64,000 bases of DNA from Piezodorus guildinii (taxonomy: Eukaryota; Arthropoda; Insecta; Hemiptera; Pentatomidae): positions 115,675,977 through 115,739,976 of the forward strand of contig CM041298.1 in NCBI GenBank assembly GCA_023052935.1, given 5' to 3'. How positions within the stretch are numbered: position 1 is the stretch's first letter; each line of letters begins with the position of its first letter. The notes beneath the pieces are model-generated. The model was not told the DNA's origin, ran no database searches, and worked only from the letters and a program-made list of their open reading frames with translations. A program made the translations under genes and the position numbers. Below, piece by piece: positions 11,430-21,824 of the stretch.

Positions 11430-12130
11430 ATTTAAAACTGTGAGTACTTCTGGAGTAAGCTATTTGTTTCATGTAATGATGCATCCACGATATTTCGTAA
11501 ACCTTTGGAATGACTAAATTCTTTGAATGTCCGAATTTTAGCTTCATGAGGATTTTTATATAGTAATTTTGTTATCTGAGGATAATTTTGAGAGAAGTAA
11601 TCTGGATCATAGCCCATATTGTTTGTCAGCTAGTTTTTTTCTCAGTTGAAGTGAGTCCTCAGTGTTTTGTCTAAGTCCCAGATATTCCTACAACGCTGAA
11701 AAACAAAACAAAAAAACTTTGGCATTTATCATGTTTAAATCTTACACAATCTTCGTTTGGTTCATCTTCACGTTAGCGGGATATCATATGATAAAATAAT
11801 CAATAAGGCATAGTCATTCTCATGTAAGTCCGATTTGTAGATTTTGAATCGCAATGGTTCCAGTACACTGCTCTGTGGAACACCTGCTTTAACACTTTTT
11901 GTGTCTAAAAATACACCAATTACTTTTACAGCAATGTGTTTCTCTCAGGTAAGGCATTAGTATTCAAATGTGATTAGGAGGAAGCAAACTTTGAGGTAAG
12001 AAGTCAATCTTTTATACCAAATCTTATCAAATGCTTGACTTTTATTACAGAAAACACCTGGACAGTATTTTTTAAACTTCAGAAATCTATCAGAAAAATA
12101 AAATCTAATAATCGATGACATAGTTCAAAC
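11430..12130 (-). pseudogene. LINE-F reverse transcriptase fragment, heavily mutated
   Basis: On the minus strand, sequence from about 12110 reads CNKSQAFDKIWYKRLTSYLK (RT block with FDKVWH-like motif), then about 11900 KAGVPQSSVLEPLRFKIY (PQGS-LGP block), then KSDLHENDYALL, with the FADD block destroyed. Near 11430-11617 a 61-residue frame resembles the C-terminal thumb (KGLRNIVDASLHETNSLLQK). The blocks match the fuller copy at 40205-41160 residue for residue in several places. Frameshifts and stops are frequent, so this is an old copy. Confidence 0.75.
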
Positions 12131-12730
12131 CGTTTCTTCAGTTTTTTTCCTCTCATGACCAATGTAGGTCCTGTATTTTAAAATTTTTTTGGAAGTGAAA
12201 AATTTGGTCAAACTTACCAAAATCAAATATGTAAGCATCTACTTTTCATTAAAGGTAGCTTATTGTACATTTTATTATGAGGATTACTCGCTTAAAAATA
12301 ATTTCTATTCAACTATTAATTTATAACATATTAATATTCAAATATAGATATTCAAGGTGAGCCTTAGAATGACTTGAAAGAAAAGAAAATAGTTAATTAT
12401 CACATAATGCCGTTGAATTATAATAAACATAACAAATTTTAAAAGAATGGTGAGAAATTTATGAGCGGATAGCTTGTGACCCTTAGAGTCAGCAGAATTT
12501 TTTTAACAATACTTTTCTCAGGGGGCCATGGGGTCACTACGTCTACAATTATATAGAATACAATTATAATTTTATCTTACCTAAGGTAAAAATAATTCCA
12601 TATTTAAATGAAGGAGTATATTTAATTTATGGAAATTATAACTATGACGTTCGTATATAGAATTAAGGTCCATTATAACTGTATCCTTTGTATACATTAC
12701 TTAAAGACGGTTCTTAGGAGAAATAATAAT
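12131..12730. other. Unassigned sequence
   Basis: AT-rich with no recognised gene or repeat. A short GC-rich island (CAGGGGGCCATGGGGTCACT) is at 12519-12538. Confidence 0.5.
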
Positions 12731-12732
12731 TC

Positions 12733-13102
12733 TGGTGCGTGCAACGCTCGCCTTTCCTTGTTAAAATAAATTTAAGACATCTTCTCCAAATTATGCTTTA
12801 ATTCCCGGTTAATGTAGTCATGGCTCGTTTCGGAATTTTACTCACTCATACTTAATCAACAAAAATCTGGTGCACGCGACACACGACTTTCACTTACCTC
12901 GGCTGTTAAAATCAATTTAAGAACTATTAAATAAACTTAATGTTTTAATTAAATTTAAATAAAAAATCTGGTGCGTTACCTCTGTTATTTATATCAATTT
13001 AAGAATTTTTAAACAAATTTAGAAACGACAATAAATTGTAAAGAATTATTTAGATTGGATTTTAATAGAAACAGGTGTTTTTTTAAATTATCTTTATTAT
13101 TA
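12733..13102 (+). mobile_element. Three stacked HINE-A heads
   Basis: TCTGGTGC-type termini occur in the same orientation at about 12733, 12866 and 12966. Each is followed by the family's early block (TGTTAAAATCAATTTAAGAA or close variants), and the second keeps ACACACGACTTTCACTTACC intact. The third continues into a longer copy that is split by the Helitron starting at 13103. Confidence 0.75.
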
Positions 13103-14289
13103 TGACTAATATTATAAAGCTGAAGAGTTTGTTTGTTTGTTTGAACGCGCTAATCTCAGAAACTACTGGTTCGAATTGAAAAATTCTTTTTGTGTTGGAC
13201 AGTCCATTTATCGAGGAAGGCTATAGGCTATATAACATCACACTGCGACCAATAGGAGTGAAGAACCAGGGGAAAATCTGGGGAAAAAACGGGAAAAATT
13301 TGGGAGAAAAAAAACCTCGCATCCCAATGATTCCAAATGATTTACCTTTTATTTTTAAATAATTCAATTTCCCGTTAATTTATATTTTTCCGTTACAATT
13401 AATCACAGAGGTAAAAATTTAAACACGTAGGAATAGATTTACGTCAAGATCGGGCTGCGGAGAAAATCAGTATGTGCTGCCACAAGAAAATAAAACTCAT
13501 TTAGGCGGAAGTACTTTAAAATATATTCTTTTAAAAACTTCTTAATAGCAATAATAATAACAGAAATTGATGCAGAGAAGTCGCTTTAGATATATCAAAG
13601 AAGAGGTAACATTACTAAGAAGGTTTAAATTCGGGTGATAAATTCCGGTTCTGGGAAACGCCAATCATTTGGTACTGCTAGGGGAAGACACGGAAACTAT
13701 ACAACTAAATACAAGTGCATTAATAAAAACCGGTAAAGAAATAGGACTCGAAATAAATACCGAAAGACAAAATATATGATTTTTAGCAGAGACGATGGCG
13801 ATCATAGTGATATTGATATATCAGGGTATACTTTTGAACACATAGAGAAACTTAAGTATTTAAGCTCAATGATAACGAGAAAAAAATAAATCCAGGAGGA
13901 AATAAAGTCCTGGTTAAAGGCGGGAAATGCGTGTTATAATTCAGTTGCGAAATTACTTAGCTTCTGTCTAAAAACTTAAAGGTTAGAATTTTTAAAATTT
14001 ATAGAATTTATAATATGGGAGTGATTCAGTGTAAGGTTTTACCGACGAATATCATTAATTCATATTTAGGTTGTCAAAGGTTTGTTTATTTTTTCATATT
14101 AAGTGATTATGGGTATAACCACTTCTACTGGTTTGCTATTGTAAATTTGGCAGGAAGAAGTCAAGATCGGGCTTTAAATGATAACAAAAAGTAGTTGATA
14201 GTTGATATTTAATATACCAATATTACCATAAACGAACATAAATTAATACGAAATGCAATATTCGCGAGCAAAGCTGCGTGTCACAGCTA
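13103..14289 (+). mobile_element. Helitron inserted into HINE-A between A and T
   Basis: The left end reads TGACTAATATTATAAAGC, close to the CTAATATTATAAA start of a widespread insect Helitron group. The right end has a short hairpin CGCGAGCAAAGCTGCG followed by TGTCACAGCTA, matching the usual 3' hairpin plus CTRR-type end with its last base altered or lost. Joining the flanks (...TTATTATTA + TCTAAAATAATC...) restores the HINE-A sequence with an intact AT target, with no TSD, as expected for rolling-circle insertion. The element is non-autonomous; no Rep/Hel frame is seen. It carries an RTE-like coding fragment (13650-14010). Confidence 0.75.
13650..14010 (+). pseudogene. RTE-like reverse transcriptase fragment inside the Helitron
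   Basis: Plus-strand pieces read NHLVLLGEDTETIQLNTSAL, LIKTGKEIGLEINTER, FEHIEKLKYLSSMI, EIKSWLKAGNACYNSVAKLL. This is the segment just after the RT catalytic block of RTE-type LINEs and it overlaps in family with the fragment at 33213-33746, sharing CYNSVAKLL-type sequence. Several stops and a frameshift are present. Capture by the Helitron or a separate nested insertion are both possible; no TSD was identified. Confidence 0.65.
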
Positions 14290-14520
14290 TCTAAAATAAT
14301 CAGTTAGTTTATCGGATATTCATCACTATCCATTAACTTATATAATGTTGTGTATAAGATAATATTTTTTCTAAAATCTTTGGCTTTCCAACGGTATATT
14401 AAAGTAAAGTTGCTGTAACATATCGGGCTTTTAGTTGTCTTAAATATGTAATTTCTGTTTCATAGGTATTTTCGTTTTCGCGCTGGACTCTTCACACACA
14501 CACACACACACACACACTAA
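14290..14520 (+). mobile_element. HINE-A, part after the Helitron
   Basis: It resumes at TCTAAAATAATCAGTTAG, runs through CTTTGGCTTTCCAACGGTAT, jumps over a family deletion to GTTGCTGTAACATATCGGGC, and ends in the (CA)n tract at 14493-14517. Confidence 0.75.
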
Positions 14521-14704
14521 TATGTAAATATTATAAATTTGTATTAGAACAGGAAAAATAAATAAATAAAAAAATAATATAAAAAAAAATGAAAATGTAT
14601 GTGAAAAATGTTCATAGGATTGATATGGTATGCTGTGTGATTTAAGCAACCGGATGTATTTCGGCAGTAATGCCAAATAAATAAAGCATGAAAAAAAAAA
14701 TACA

Positions 14705-14940
14705 TTTCAACTTTGTGTATAACATAATATTTTTTCTAAAATAGTAATCATCCTAATGGTATATTATACATCCATATTACTGTTTTGATGTTCAAAAACA
14801 CAAAAAATTACATGAAATAATATTTTTTCCTCCTCTAGTTAGTAATTAATTTCGTTCAAATTGTATATTTAGCCGTTTTTCATCAATGCTGACAAGATAA
14901 TTTATTCAAATTTACTAAATTAAAGATACTTCAGAGTTCC
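14705..14940 (+). mobile_element. HINE-A middle fragment
   Basis: It runs from TGTGTATAACATAATATTTT through ATTACTGTTTTGATGTTCAA to TTCATCAATGCTGACAAGAT, with moderate divergence. No termini are present. Confidence 0.7.
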
Positions 14941-15375
14941 ATTTTATAAGCATTTTAATTCTAAATTTGTTGGTGACAATCGATAAAGTTATTCCTAGGT
15001 TTTTATTCAGTGAAAATACATTTTCCTAATTTCGCAACCAGTAAAACAGAACATGCTTAATAATCTGTACTATGTATTAAATGATTTTTTAGTTAGCTAA
15101 TGAGTAATTCAGTTTATTAATTCACAGTGGCGTGGAACATTGACTGGTATCGATTACTGTGCCCTGATATCGAGATACGGGTCTATTGTTCTGTTTATAA
15201 CCCTCAGTTATTTTAGCAATCTAATTCACCATTATCTTAATTCCGGCGGTGGACTGAAAGCTCTTTTTAGTCATATAGTTTTCAAAGTTTTGATTAGTTT
15301 ACATATATAATATTTAAAGGAGCATAGATTTAAAATATACCGTAGGAAAACTAACGGATTCTAATGAATAAATAG
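14941..15375. other. Unassigned sequence
   Basis: No gene or known repeat was identified; AT-rich with a TTTATTAATTC-rich centre. Confidence 0.5.
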
Positions 15376-15610
15376 ATAAATATAAAAGTCATTTAGACCA
15401 TTTTTGAAAAAAAAAATCTTAAAAAGGTAAAAATGCATGATATAAAGTGGCTCCTCAGGTTTGCCGATTTTGGTGAAAAAGTTCCTGTAACACTTCAGAC
15501 ATATACGCTCTGAAAAATCAGTTTTATATAACTAAACGTTTTCGAGCTTAACTGACTACACACACAGACTTTTTTGAGGGACTTGGTCATTTGGACCTAA
15601 TGGAAAATAT
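15376..15610 (+). mobile_element. HINE-A fragment
   Basis: Blocks GTAAAAATGCATGATATAAA, GATTTTGGTGAAAAAGTTCC and GACTTGGTCATTTGGAC are in family order. Both termini are missing. Confidence 0.7.
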
Positions 15611-15889
15611 CGAAAGAAAACTCAAGAGATGTAAGGTGATAACAATAATACTACAATATAAATTCTAAAAAGATTTAATATGTTTAAAAAAATGTATCGT
15701 AATTAAAACAAGAAAAAAGAATTGGATAAAAGGACACTTTAGACTACAATATTGTTTGTCTATAAATACTATAACGTGAGCAAGCTTTATGTGATTGTTA
15801 TAAACAACAATTTGTACTGTTATTTAATAGAAATAAATTTTTCCATAAAAACCTAATATGATTAGTATTTATTCCATAAGTCTTGCTTG
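15611..15889. other. Unassigned AT-rich sequence
   Basis: No feature could be supported between the two HINE-A fragments. Confidence 0.5.
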
Positions 15890-16108
15890 TTACTCTACTG
15901 GCTCGCTGATTTTGTTGAAAACGTTGCAGTAACATCTTAGGCCTATACGCTAGGTTTCAGTTTTATACAACTTATAGCTATAGAGCTTGGCTGATCACAT
16001 GCACAGACATTTTTGTGGGACATGGTCATTTAGACTCAAGAGACCCTTAAAACCGTATATCGGGGAAGAACTTGAATTCGGAAATTTTCATATATGGGTA
16101 AGCGAAAG
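15890..16108 (+). mobile_element. HINE-A fragment with hairpin-side terminus
   Basis: It covers GCTGATTTTGTTGAAAACGT to ATATATGGGTAAGCGAAAGT, which is the terminal subterminal repeat with one substitution. The hairpin has decayed. Confidence 0.7.
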
Positions 16109-16111
16109 TAA

Positions 16112-16665
16112 TAATTGGGGTCACTTTTGGTTCTGAGGCTATTATGGTCAAGGTCGTGGGTTCGAACCTGGCAGAATGCCCTAGGATTTTTATGGCATTA
16201 AAAAAAATCCTTATCAAATGTTCTCCATGGTCAACTAAAAATTATGTATTTTTATACACGGGGCTAATATATATTATCTAAGTTTTATGCCTTAGCACTC
16301 GATTAGAAGACAGAAAAGCTCTTCATTGTTCTAAATCAATATCTCAGCATTCTTCACTTCACACTCCGTCTTCTAAAGGCACACAAATACAATAAATGTT
16401 ACTTATGTGTAAGGTTTTTTGATATCCGCACCCCCAACCATATGCCTCATCAAATATTCTAAACGTTCAACTAGTCTCCATGATTAAAAAGTGCTTAATT
16501 ATGCCGTCCTTCGGTAAAGGTAAAAAGGTGGTCCCGAACCTGTGCGATGCCTGCACCTGTACCCCTTTCTACAAGATCGTTTAACAAAATTTAGGACTCC
16601 CAATGTAGCATTGTCCGATTAGCCGCAGCAGCATCAAGTGGCTTTAAATGAATAAAGGAACAAAC
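16112..16665 (+). mobile_element. SINE-C copy split by about 290 bp of other sequence
   Basis: The head (16112-16208) has a B-box-like GGGTTCGAACC at 16150-16160 and the CCCTAGGATTTTTATGGCAT block. The tail (16495-16665) resumes with ATGCCGTCCTTCGG and continues through CCTGTGCGATG and TGTCCGATTAGCCGCAGCAG to the AAATGAATAAA end. In the intact SINE at 59737-60009 these blocks are adjacent. The intervening 16209-16494 starts and ends with similar TCAAATGTTCT/TCAAATATTCT words but was not identified. Confidence 0.7.
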
Positions 16666-16744
16666 AGAAAAAAATTATTTTAATTAGAGAGGCTAGTGAA
16701 CGTAGTGTATGTATCACAAAAAATAATTACTCATTACAACACTG

Positions 16745-17240
16745 CTTATATCGTTTTAACGGTTGTCTTCCAGAACGCCTTGTGATCCCCTGGCTCTAGT
16801 AGAGGACCTGCTTCCAGGATAATAGGAGGATCGGAAGAAGCCTAAGACACTCCTGGCAGAAATAGATCGTGAGGGAGGAACTGGCAGTCCATCGGCGCAG
16901 ACGTCTCTGTTAAGGGCCTTAACAAAGTGCACCATTGTTCTTCGGGAGAGCGCCCATCAGTCTTCGCATCGGCTGAGATATTTGTGACGGGCACAGATTC
17001 CCATCTCCCGTCTTCCAAGGCTTTTTCTAAATCAAATCACTGTCCCTTTAGGCTCGTGTAGGAGGACCGCTATAAATTCATCCTCGCTTCTTCTCCCGGC
17101 TGATCTAGTGCCTCCTAGGGCCACGGATCAGATGGTCAGCGACCTCTTTGCAGGGTTTACGATGTTGCTCGCCCCGATGATAAATAATGCTACTCCGTTT
17201 GTATGCTGATTAAACAAGTGAGCCTTTGTCCTCTTTGTAC
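16745..17240. other. Unassigned segment, less AT-rich; short open frame on minus strand
   Basis: This segment is clearly less AT-rich than its surroundings and matches none of the repeat families in the window. On the minus strand, 17036 to 16842 is open for 64 codons between stops, containing LEKALEDGRWESVPVTNI and SPEEQWCTLLRPLTE. I do not recognise the protein and no splice-supported model can be built. It may be an exon remnant, an unknown element or chance. Confidence 0.3.
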
Positions 17241-17450
17241 GCAGATGAGAGAAGAAACATATTTAATTAAAGATATATTCCTCATGTCCGTGCTAACTCT
17301 AATCTTCAAAAGCACACATATATGTTAAAAACTCCAAACAAAGCCTTAAGCTTCTCAAAACTCAGCTAATAACTAAGAAGTCTAGGATTCGTTAATTTAT
17401 GCATCATAGTGCAGAAAATTATAGTTCCGTCCTTCGGTGTTCCAGAACTT

Positions 17451-17757
17451 TGATAAAGGGGCAAAAATTGAGATGGGAAGGAAAAATTGTAGTTGAAATC
17501 ACCTCATTGAGGTCACCTGTTATGAAGAGGCTAGCATAACTATTTCCTATTCCCAAGGTCGCAGATGGCCCTAGGATTTTATAAGGGAGCCTGTGCGATT
17601 TCAGGTACGCCTTATGATCCCTATCCTAATTAAACCTTCATGGTAGCATTAAGTGATCTTGAATGAATAAACAACAACTTTGATAAAGTGGCAAAAATTG
17701 AGATAGGAAGGAAAAATTGTAGTTGAAATCACCTCATTGAGGTCACCTGTGATGTGC
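17451..17757. repeat. Direct duplication of about 75 bp flanking a SINE-C piece
   Basis: The block AACTTTGATAAAGGGGCAAA...CTCATTGAGGTCACCTGTTA at 17451-17526 recurs at 17682-17757 with about two or three substitutions. Between them (17528-17680) is a shortened SINE-C: CTAGCATAAC head, GGCCCTAGGATTTT, CCTGTGCGATTTCAGG, then ATGAATAAACAA. A second SINE-C head fragment follows at 17757-17830. The arrangement points to a local duplication that included a SINE. Confidence 0.7.
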
Positions 17758-17830
17758 CATAACAGCCTTCTGTTTCCAAGATCGTGGGGTCAAACTCGGC
17801 GGATAGCACTAGCACTAATAATTATAAGAA

Positions 17831-18489
17831 GTACTATAATTTCATACGGAGGATGATTGTATTCAAAAGGACTACAATAGGTCTAAAGGTTTATTTTTAT
17901 AAGGTTTTAAAAAAAATATAAATTAGCGTTAATTTATCACAAATATTTTACTTCTTAATAAACGTTCACGCCGGCGTCATTATATGTTGTAGGAATTAAC
18001 AAGCATAAGGGTTTATTAATTAAATATTTTATAACTTTCAACATGCTCCCCTCAAAGGACTCTTACCGGCTAATTTCACTTTATTACTCTTTTTTAAGAA
18101 TTTTATTTAGCTGGGCGGGATTTCTTTTCATAGTTTTATTCCTGTAATATGATATAAGAATATAATATATAATAATAATTTTTAATAATAAATAAAAATG
18201 TAAGAACCTTTTTTTTTTTAAGTATTTCCATAATTACTCCTTCAAGTCATATGTGTATGTAAAAACTGTTACAATCTCGCTTTGGAGCGTTGGAAGCCTA
18301 GAACTGTTGTGATCTCGCACTTAACACTTTGGAACTTGGAACAGTGTCGCCCCGCCCCACGAACCGCAAGCAGCTAACACAGTCCCGCCTCACGCGGAAA
18401 AATGTAGATATTCACTCCGACGTGAACGTGTTAAGTTATCAATAGATGAGGAGTCTGTTACCTTAAAAGTATTAATAAACGTAGTTTTA
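17831..18489. other. Unassigned sequence
   Basis: No coding or repeat match was recognised. A short GC-rich patch at 18345-18405 (CGCCCCGCCCCACG) stands out but carries no identifiable structure. Confidence 0.45.
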
Positions 18490-18600
18490 GTTTTATATAT
18501 TGTGTGAATGGGATCTTATATCACTATTACTAATGTTCATATAGAAACAAATTGTAATATATCTCAATAAATAAAAAAATAAAAAAAAGTTTTAGAGTAT
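18490..18600 (+). mobile_element. LINE-F-type 3' tail
   Basis: TATATTGTGTGAATGGGATC and CAAATTGTAATATATCTCAA plus an A-rich end match the 3' tails at 54455-54554 and 32480-32579. No coding sequence is attached. Confidence 0.6.
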
Positions 18601-18744
18601 TACGAATAATACAATGTTTTTTTTTTTTTCTTTTTTCTTATCCTCCAGCTTTATTTATAAAATAAATACACAAACATAATAAAATGGTGCAGCTAACTAC
18701 AGCCTATATATTCTTACCTGTTAAAGGTTATTCTTAGTTTTTAA

Positions 18745-18930
18745 AAAGAGTAAAAAAACCCAAACCCGTCCTTCAGAGGTGACGTAAAATGTAGTCTGTG
18801 CATTGTCAGGCACTCCTTAAAGATCCCTTTCTTACTTAAACCTGGATAGGCATAATTAAGGACCCGTCCGATCGTCCGATTAGCCTCAGTAGCAAAGTGA
18901 CGTTAAACGAATAAACAAGTCACCTCCTTA
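18745..18930 (+). mobile_element. SINE-C, 5'-truncated
   Basis: It starts at CCCGTCCTTCAGAGG and keeps TAAACCTGGATAGGC, CGTCCGATTAGCCTCAGTAG and the AAAGTGACGTTAAACGAATA end. The tRNA-like head is missing. Confidence 0.75.
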
Positions 18931-18994
18931 CACAACTATAGGTCTAACATTACGGATACCTAATTTGTATAATACGTTATTTTTGGGGAAAATA

Positions 18995-19892
18995 TTGGGT
19001 TGATGCAAAATTAATCCAGGTTTCCTCTATTGCAATATCTTAATTCCAATTGTGTAAACAAAGCTAATCCTAACATTGATCATTATTATACCAAAACAAA
19101 CCTTATCTAATACCCTCTCTTTCACCATGAATTTGTTTAGTAAAATCGTTTTGTTCAGTGTGTTCAATGGTCTTGAATCGAAAATGTCAAAGTGCGATTT
19201 TCGTCAAATTTATTTTTACGAATTTAAATTAGGGCGCAGCGCTGCGAAACGGCTCGTAATATTAATGAAGTGTGGGGTCAGGGGGCTATTAATGAGTACA
19301 CGGTGCAGTGTTGGTTCCAGAAGTTTCGCAGAGGAGATTTCGACCTCGAAGACAAGGAAGGTCGGGGCCGTCATCTTGCTCTGAACAACGACCAGCTGAG
19401 GTCAAAAGTGGAAGAAGACCCAACCAAAACCACACGAGAAATGGCGGCGGAACTCGGAACTCAAAAATTGCAACGTCTTTGCCCAGCATTGATGAATCGG
19501 AAGGGGCCGATCCTGCTCCACGATAACGCCAGACCACACGTTGCACAACCAACGCTTCGACGACTGCACGAGTTGGGCTACGAAGTTCTCCAACATCCGC
19601 CTTATTCACCTGACCTCTCTCCTACAGACTTCCACTTTTTCAGGCATCTGGACAACTTTTTGAGGGAGAAAAATTTTCAAAACCAGGACGACATTGAAAA
19701 TTCTTTTCGTGGTTTCATTGAGTCCAGGGATTTGGATTTTTTTTCTGGTGGAATAAGAAAGCTTGTTGAACGTTGGCAAAAGTGCATTGATTCAGATGGA
19801 AATTATTTTGATTAAATATATATGGTTAAAGTAAAGATATGGCGTATTTACAATACCTACTAAAAACCTGCATTAATTTTGCATCAACCCAA
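18995..19892 (+). mobile_element. Mariner (irritans-like), internally deleted, copy 1
   Basis: Terminal inverted repeats begin TTGGGTTGATGCAAAATTAA and end with its complement, flanked by TA at 18993-18994 and 19893-19894, the mariner target duplication. At 898 bp it is about 0.4 kb shorter than a normal mariner; the missing part lies inside the transposase gene. The same deletion is present at 42726 and 48082. Confidence 0.93.
19184..19815 (+). pseudogene. Mariner transposase, deleted and frameshifted (copy 1)
   Basis: The product would be the cut-and-paste transposase. The N-terminal helix-turn-helix region (FRQIYFYEFKLGRSAA) is followed by a 1-nt loss near 19243 that shifts the frame. The correct frame resumes at WGQGAINE and reads WFQKFRRGDFDLEDKEGR. 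At the GTQ/KLQRL junction about 130 residues are gone, including the first catalytic aspartate. The second and third (HDNARPH and SPTDFHFF, 34 residues apart) remain. It cannot be active. Confidence 0.9.
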
Positions 19893-20584
19893 TAGCACTA
19901 AAATTCCTTTTATGGCTTAAAAAAAAGTGTAAATTATGAAAATTGATGCGTCGAGATGTGCTAATTCTCATTTTACTTCCAAGAGCTAGAGATTATAATT
20001 AATTGTACCAATCAATTTACTCCCCAGCCGACCGACTTCCTTCACAGGCCATTTCCATTTCCAGGAAGGAGCCGTTTGCAATCTTAATGAAGGATTTCTA
20101 ATGTCCAATTGTCGGCTCGCGGGAGAGTCTGGCAAAAACCGAGCCATCCCTAATAGTTTTTAGCGCAATTCCTCGGCATCATCGTTGGGCGATGTGCGCT
20201 CTAATAATAGCTCCCGGGGATGAAAAAATATCTTGAATAATTCATCAGGAGACGTAGCAGTCCATTGTTTACCGGTGTTAGCATTGTTCTGTGATGGAGG
20301 CAAAGACAAAAGGGCAAAAACAGAAGAGAAATATTTAAGTAGGAGTTTGTTGTTTTTTTTTTTTTTTTTTGTTCTGTTCTCCTAGGAATGGGAACACATT
20401 GGCCCGTACAGAATGGAGAAGCCTTATCTATGCTAATGGTTATGACACTGATATCCCGCCATGAGGAAGATATCATGAGAGGGGAATGTCTTGCGAATAT
20501 AGTCCGCCATTCACTGATGGCTATCTTCAATTATTCTGTTTGTTAACTAGTTAGTATGTATGACTAGAGGCTTTATTTCACCAT
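19893..20584. other. Unassigned sequence
   Basis: The part 19990-20540 is less AT-rich. No repeat family or convincing coding potential is seen; a minus-strand frame at 20201-20530 contains a K-run over the T tract 20350-20370 and is not credible. Confidence 0.45.
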
Positions 20585-20870
20585 TTTTAACTACTAAAAC
20601 TATATATAGTCAGTCATTTTTTGAAATTTTTTTTATAATTTTGCCAACGTTTCGGCTCCATCATCAGGGCATTACTGAGCAAGCACAAACTGGATCCACA
20701 TAAATTTCATTAACAAAATAGACTTTAACCAACTTAATACAGATTGTAGGAAGACAGTTCAATCTTTGTAATTCTTGTTTTGGTAAATTAATTTTGTTTG
20801 TATTTATATATTTAGCTGTTCTATTATAATTTTGAAAAAAAATCTTGAAATATATAGGTAACATTATTGT
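20585..20870 (-). mobile_element. Penelope-like/fold-back unit with hammerhead-like core
   Basis: On the minus strand, 20670 to 20643 reads GCCCTGATGATGGAGCCGAA then ACGTTGGC. CTGATGA and GAAA are the two conserved strands of a hammerhead ribozyme core, here joined by a minimal GG/CC stem with one extra nucleotide after CTGATGA. Sequence on both sides is AT-rich without coding capacity. No inverted partner arm was found nearby. The limits are approximate. Confidence 0.45.
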
Positions 20871-21062
20871 TTTAGCTATTTCCTTTTGTTAGTTATTTTA
20901 CGATTAATGTGTATTTTAATTTGAACTGAAGATCAAAATAATGTAAACTAAATAATTTGTGTAAATTTAACATAGATTACGTGTAGTGTGCCTTAGAACA
21001 GACATGGAAATGTATATAAAAATCAATAAACTCTTTGGGGTTACCATGGGAGGAAAAGATAC

Positions 21063-21070
21063 AAAAAAAA

Positions 21071-21153
<83 letters not shown>
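21063..21153. repeat. A-run followed by (TA)n
   Basis: An A homopolymer of about 25 nt at 21063-21087 is directly followed by about 33 TA units. Confidence 0.9.
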
Positions 21154-21162
<9 letters not shown>

Positions 21163-21183
21163 TATTGTTTGATTAATTCTCGA

Positions 21184-21600
21184 CTGTTGTTAATTTACGT
21201 TTTCTACAGTTCTTAGGTATCAGTCAATAAATTAATTTAATTATGCAACGTTTCGAGAATTTATTGTTCTCGTATTCATGCCTTAACAGTGGAAAAACAA
21301 AAACAGAACATTAATATTTAGTTATAATAAATAAATTGTTTGTAAAATACATTTAGTAAATATTTTAATTGAAATATCTATTGAAGTACTGTATGTTTGT
21401 TCATTGTTCATGCATTCTTTTCTGTCTCTATAACAATAACATCTATTAATTATTGCATGAAAATTAATGTTCTGTTTTTTGTTTTTTCCACTGTTAAGGC
21501 ATGAATACGAGAGAAAATTAATTCTCGAAACTTTGCATAAATAAAATTGGTTATTTATTGTATGAAACCTAAGAACAGTAGACAACTTAAAATGAAAAAT
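21184..21600. mobile_element. Inverted-repeat (fold-back) element, arms about 130 bp
   Basis: The left arm (21184-21318) contains CTACAGTTCTTAGGT, GCAACGTTTCGAGAAT and CATGCCTTAACAGTGG. The right arm (21465-21600) has their complements (CCACTGTTAAGGCATG, ATTCTCGAAACTTTGC, ACCTAAGAACAGTAG). Each arm holds a hairpin (CGAGAA...TTCTCG) followed by AAACGTT, laid out like the hammerhead-like units elsewhere but with TGAATA instead of TGANGA. The centre is AT-rich without an ORF. Confidence 0.7.
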
Positions 21601-21824
21601 GCGACAAGAAAGAAAATATGTTTATTTTATACCGTCTATTCAATAATAAGTTTCTATCATCGGCAGAAATAAAAAAAAGGTAAATCAAAATTGGTTCAGT
21701 ATTTTTTGTTTGTTATTTTCTTTCCTATCTAAAAAAACTTGACTTCAATATATTTTTGTGTTTTTTTTTTTTTTTCCAACAACTATAGAAATTACAAAGG
21801 TTCCTATTTTATTTGTTTTTTTTT

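Noticed and set aside
19289..19609. A 106-codon antisense frame, repeated at 43009-43329 and 48377-48697
   Set aside because: It lies opposite the mariner transposase in all three copies and recurs only because the element does; it has no signature of its own.
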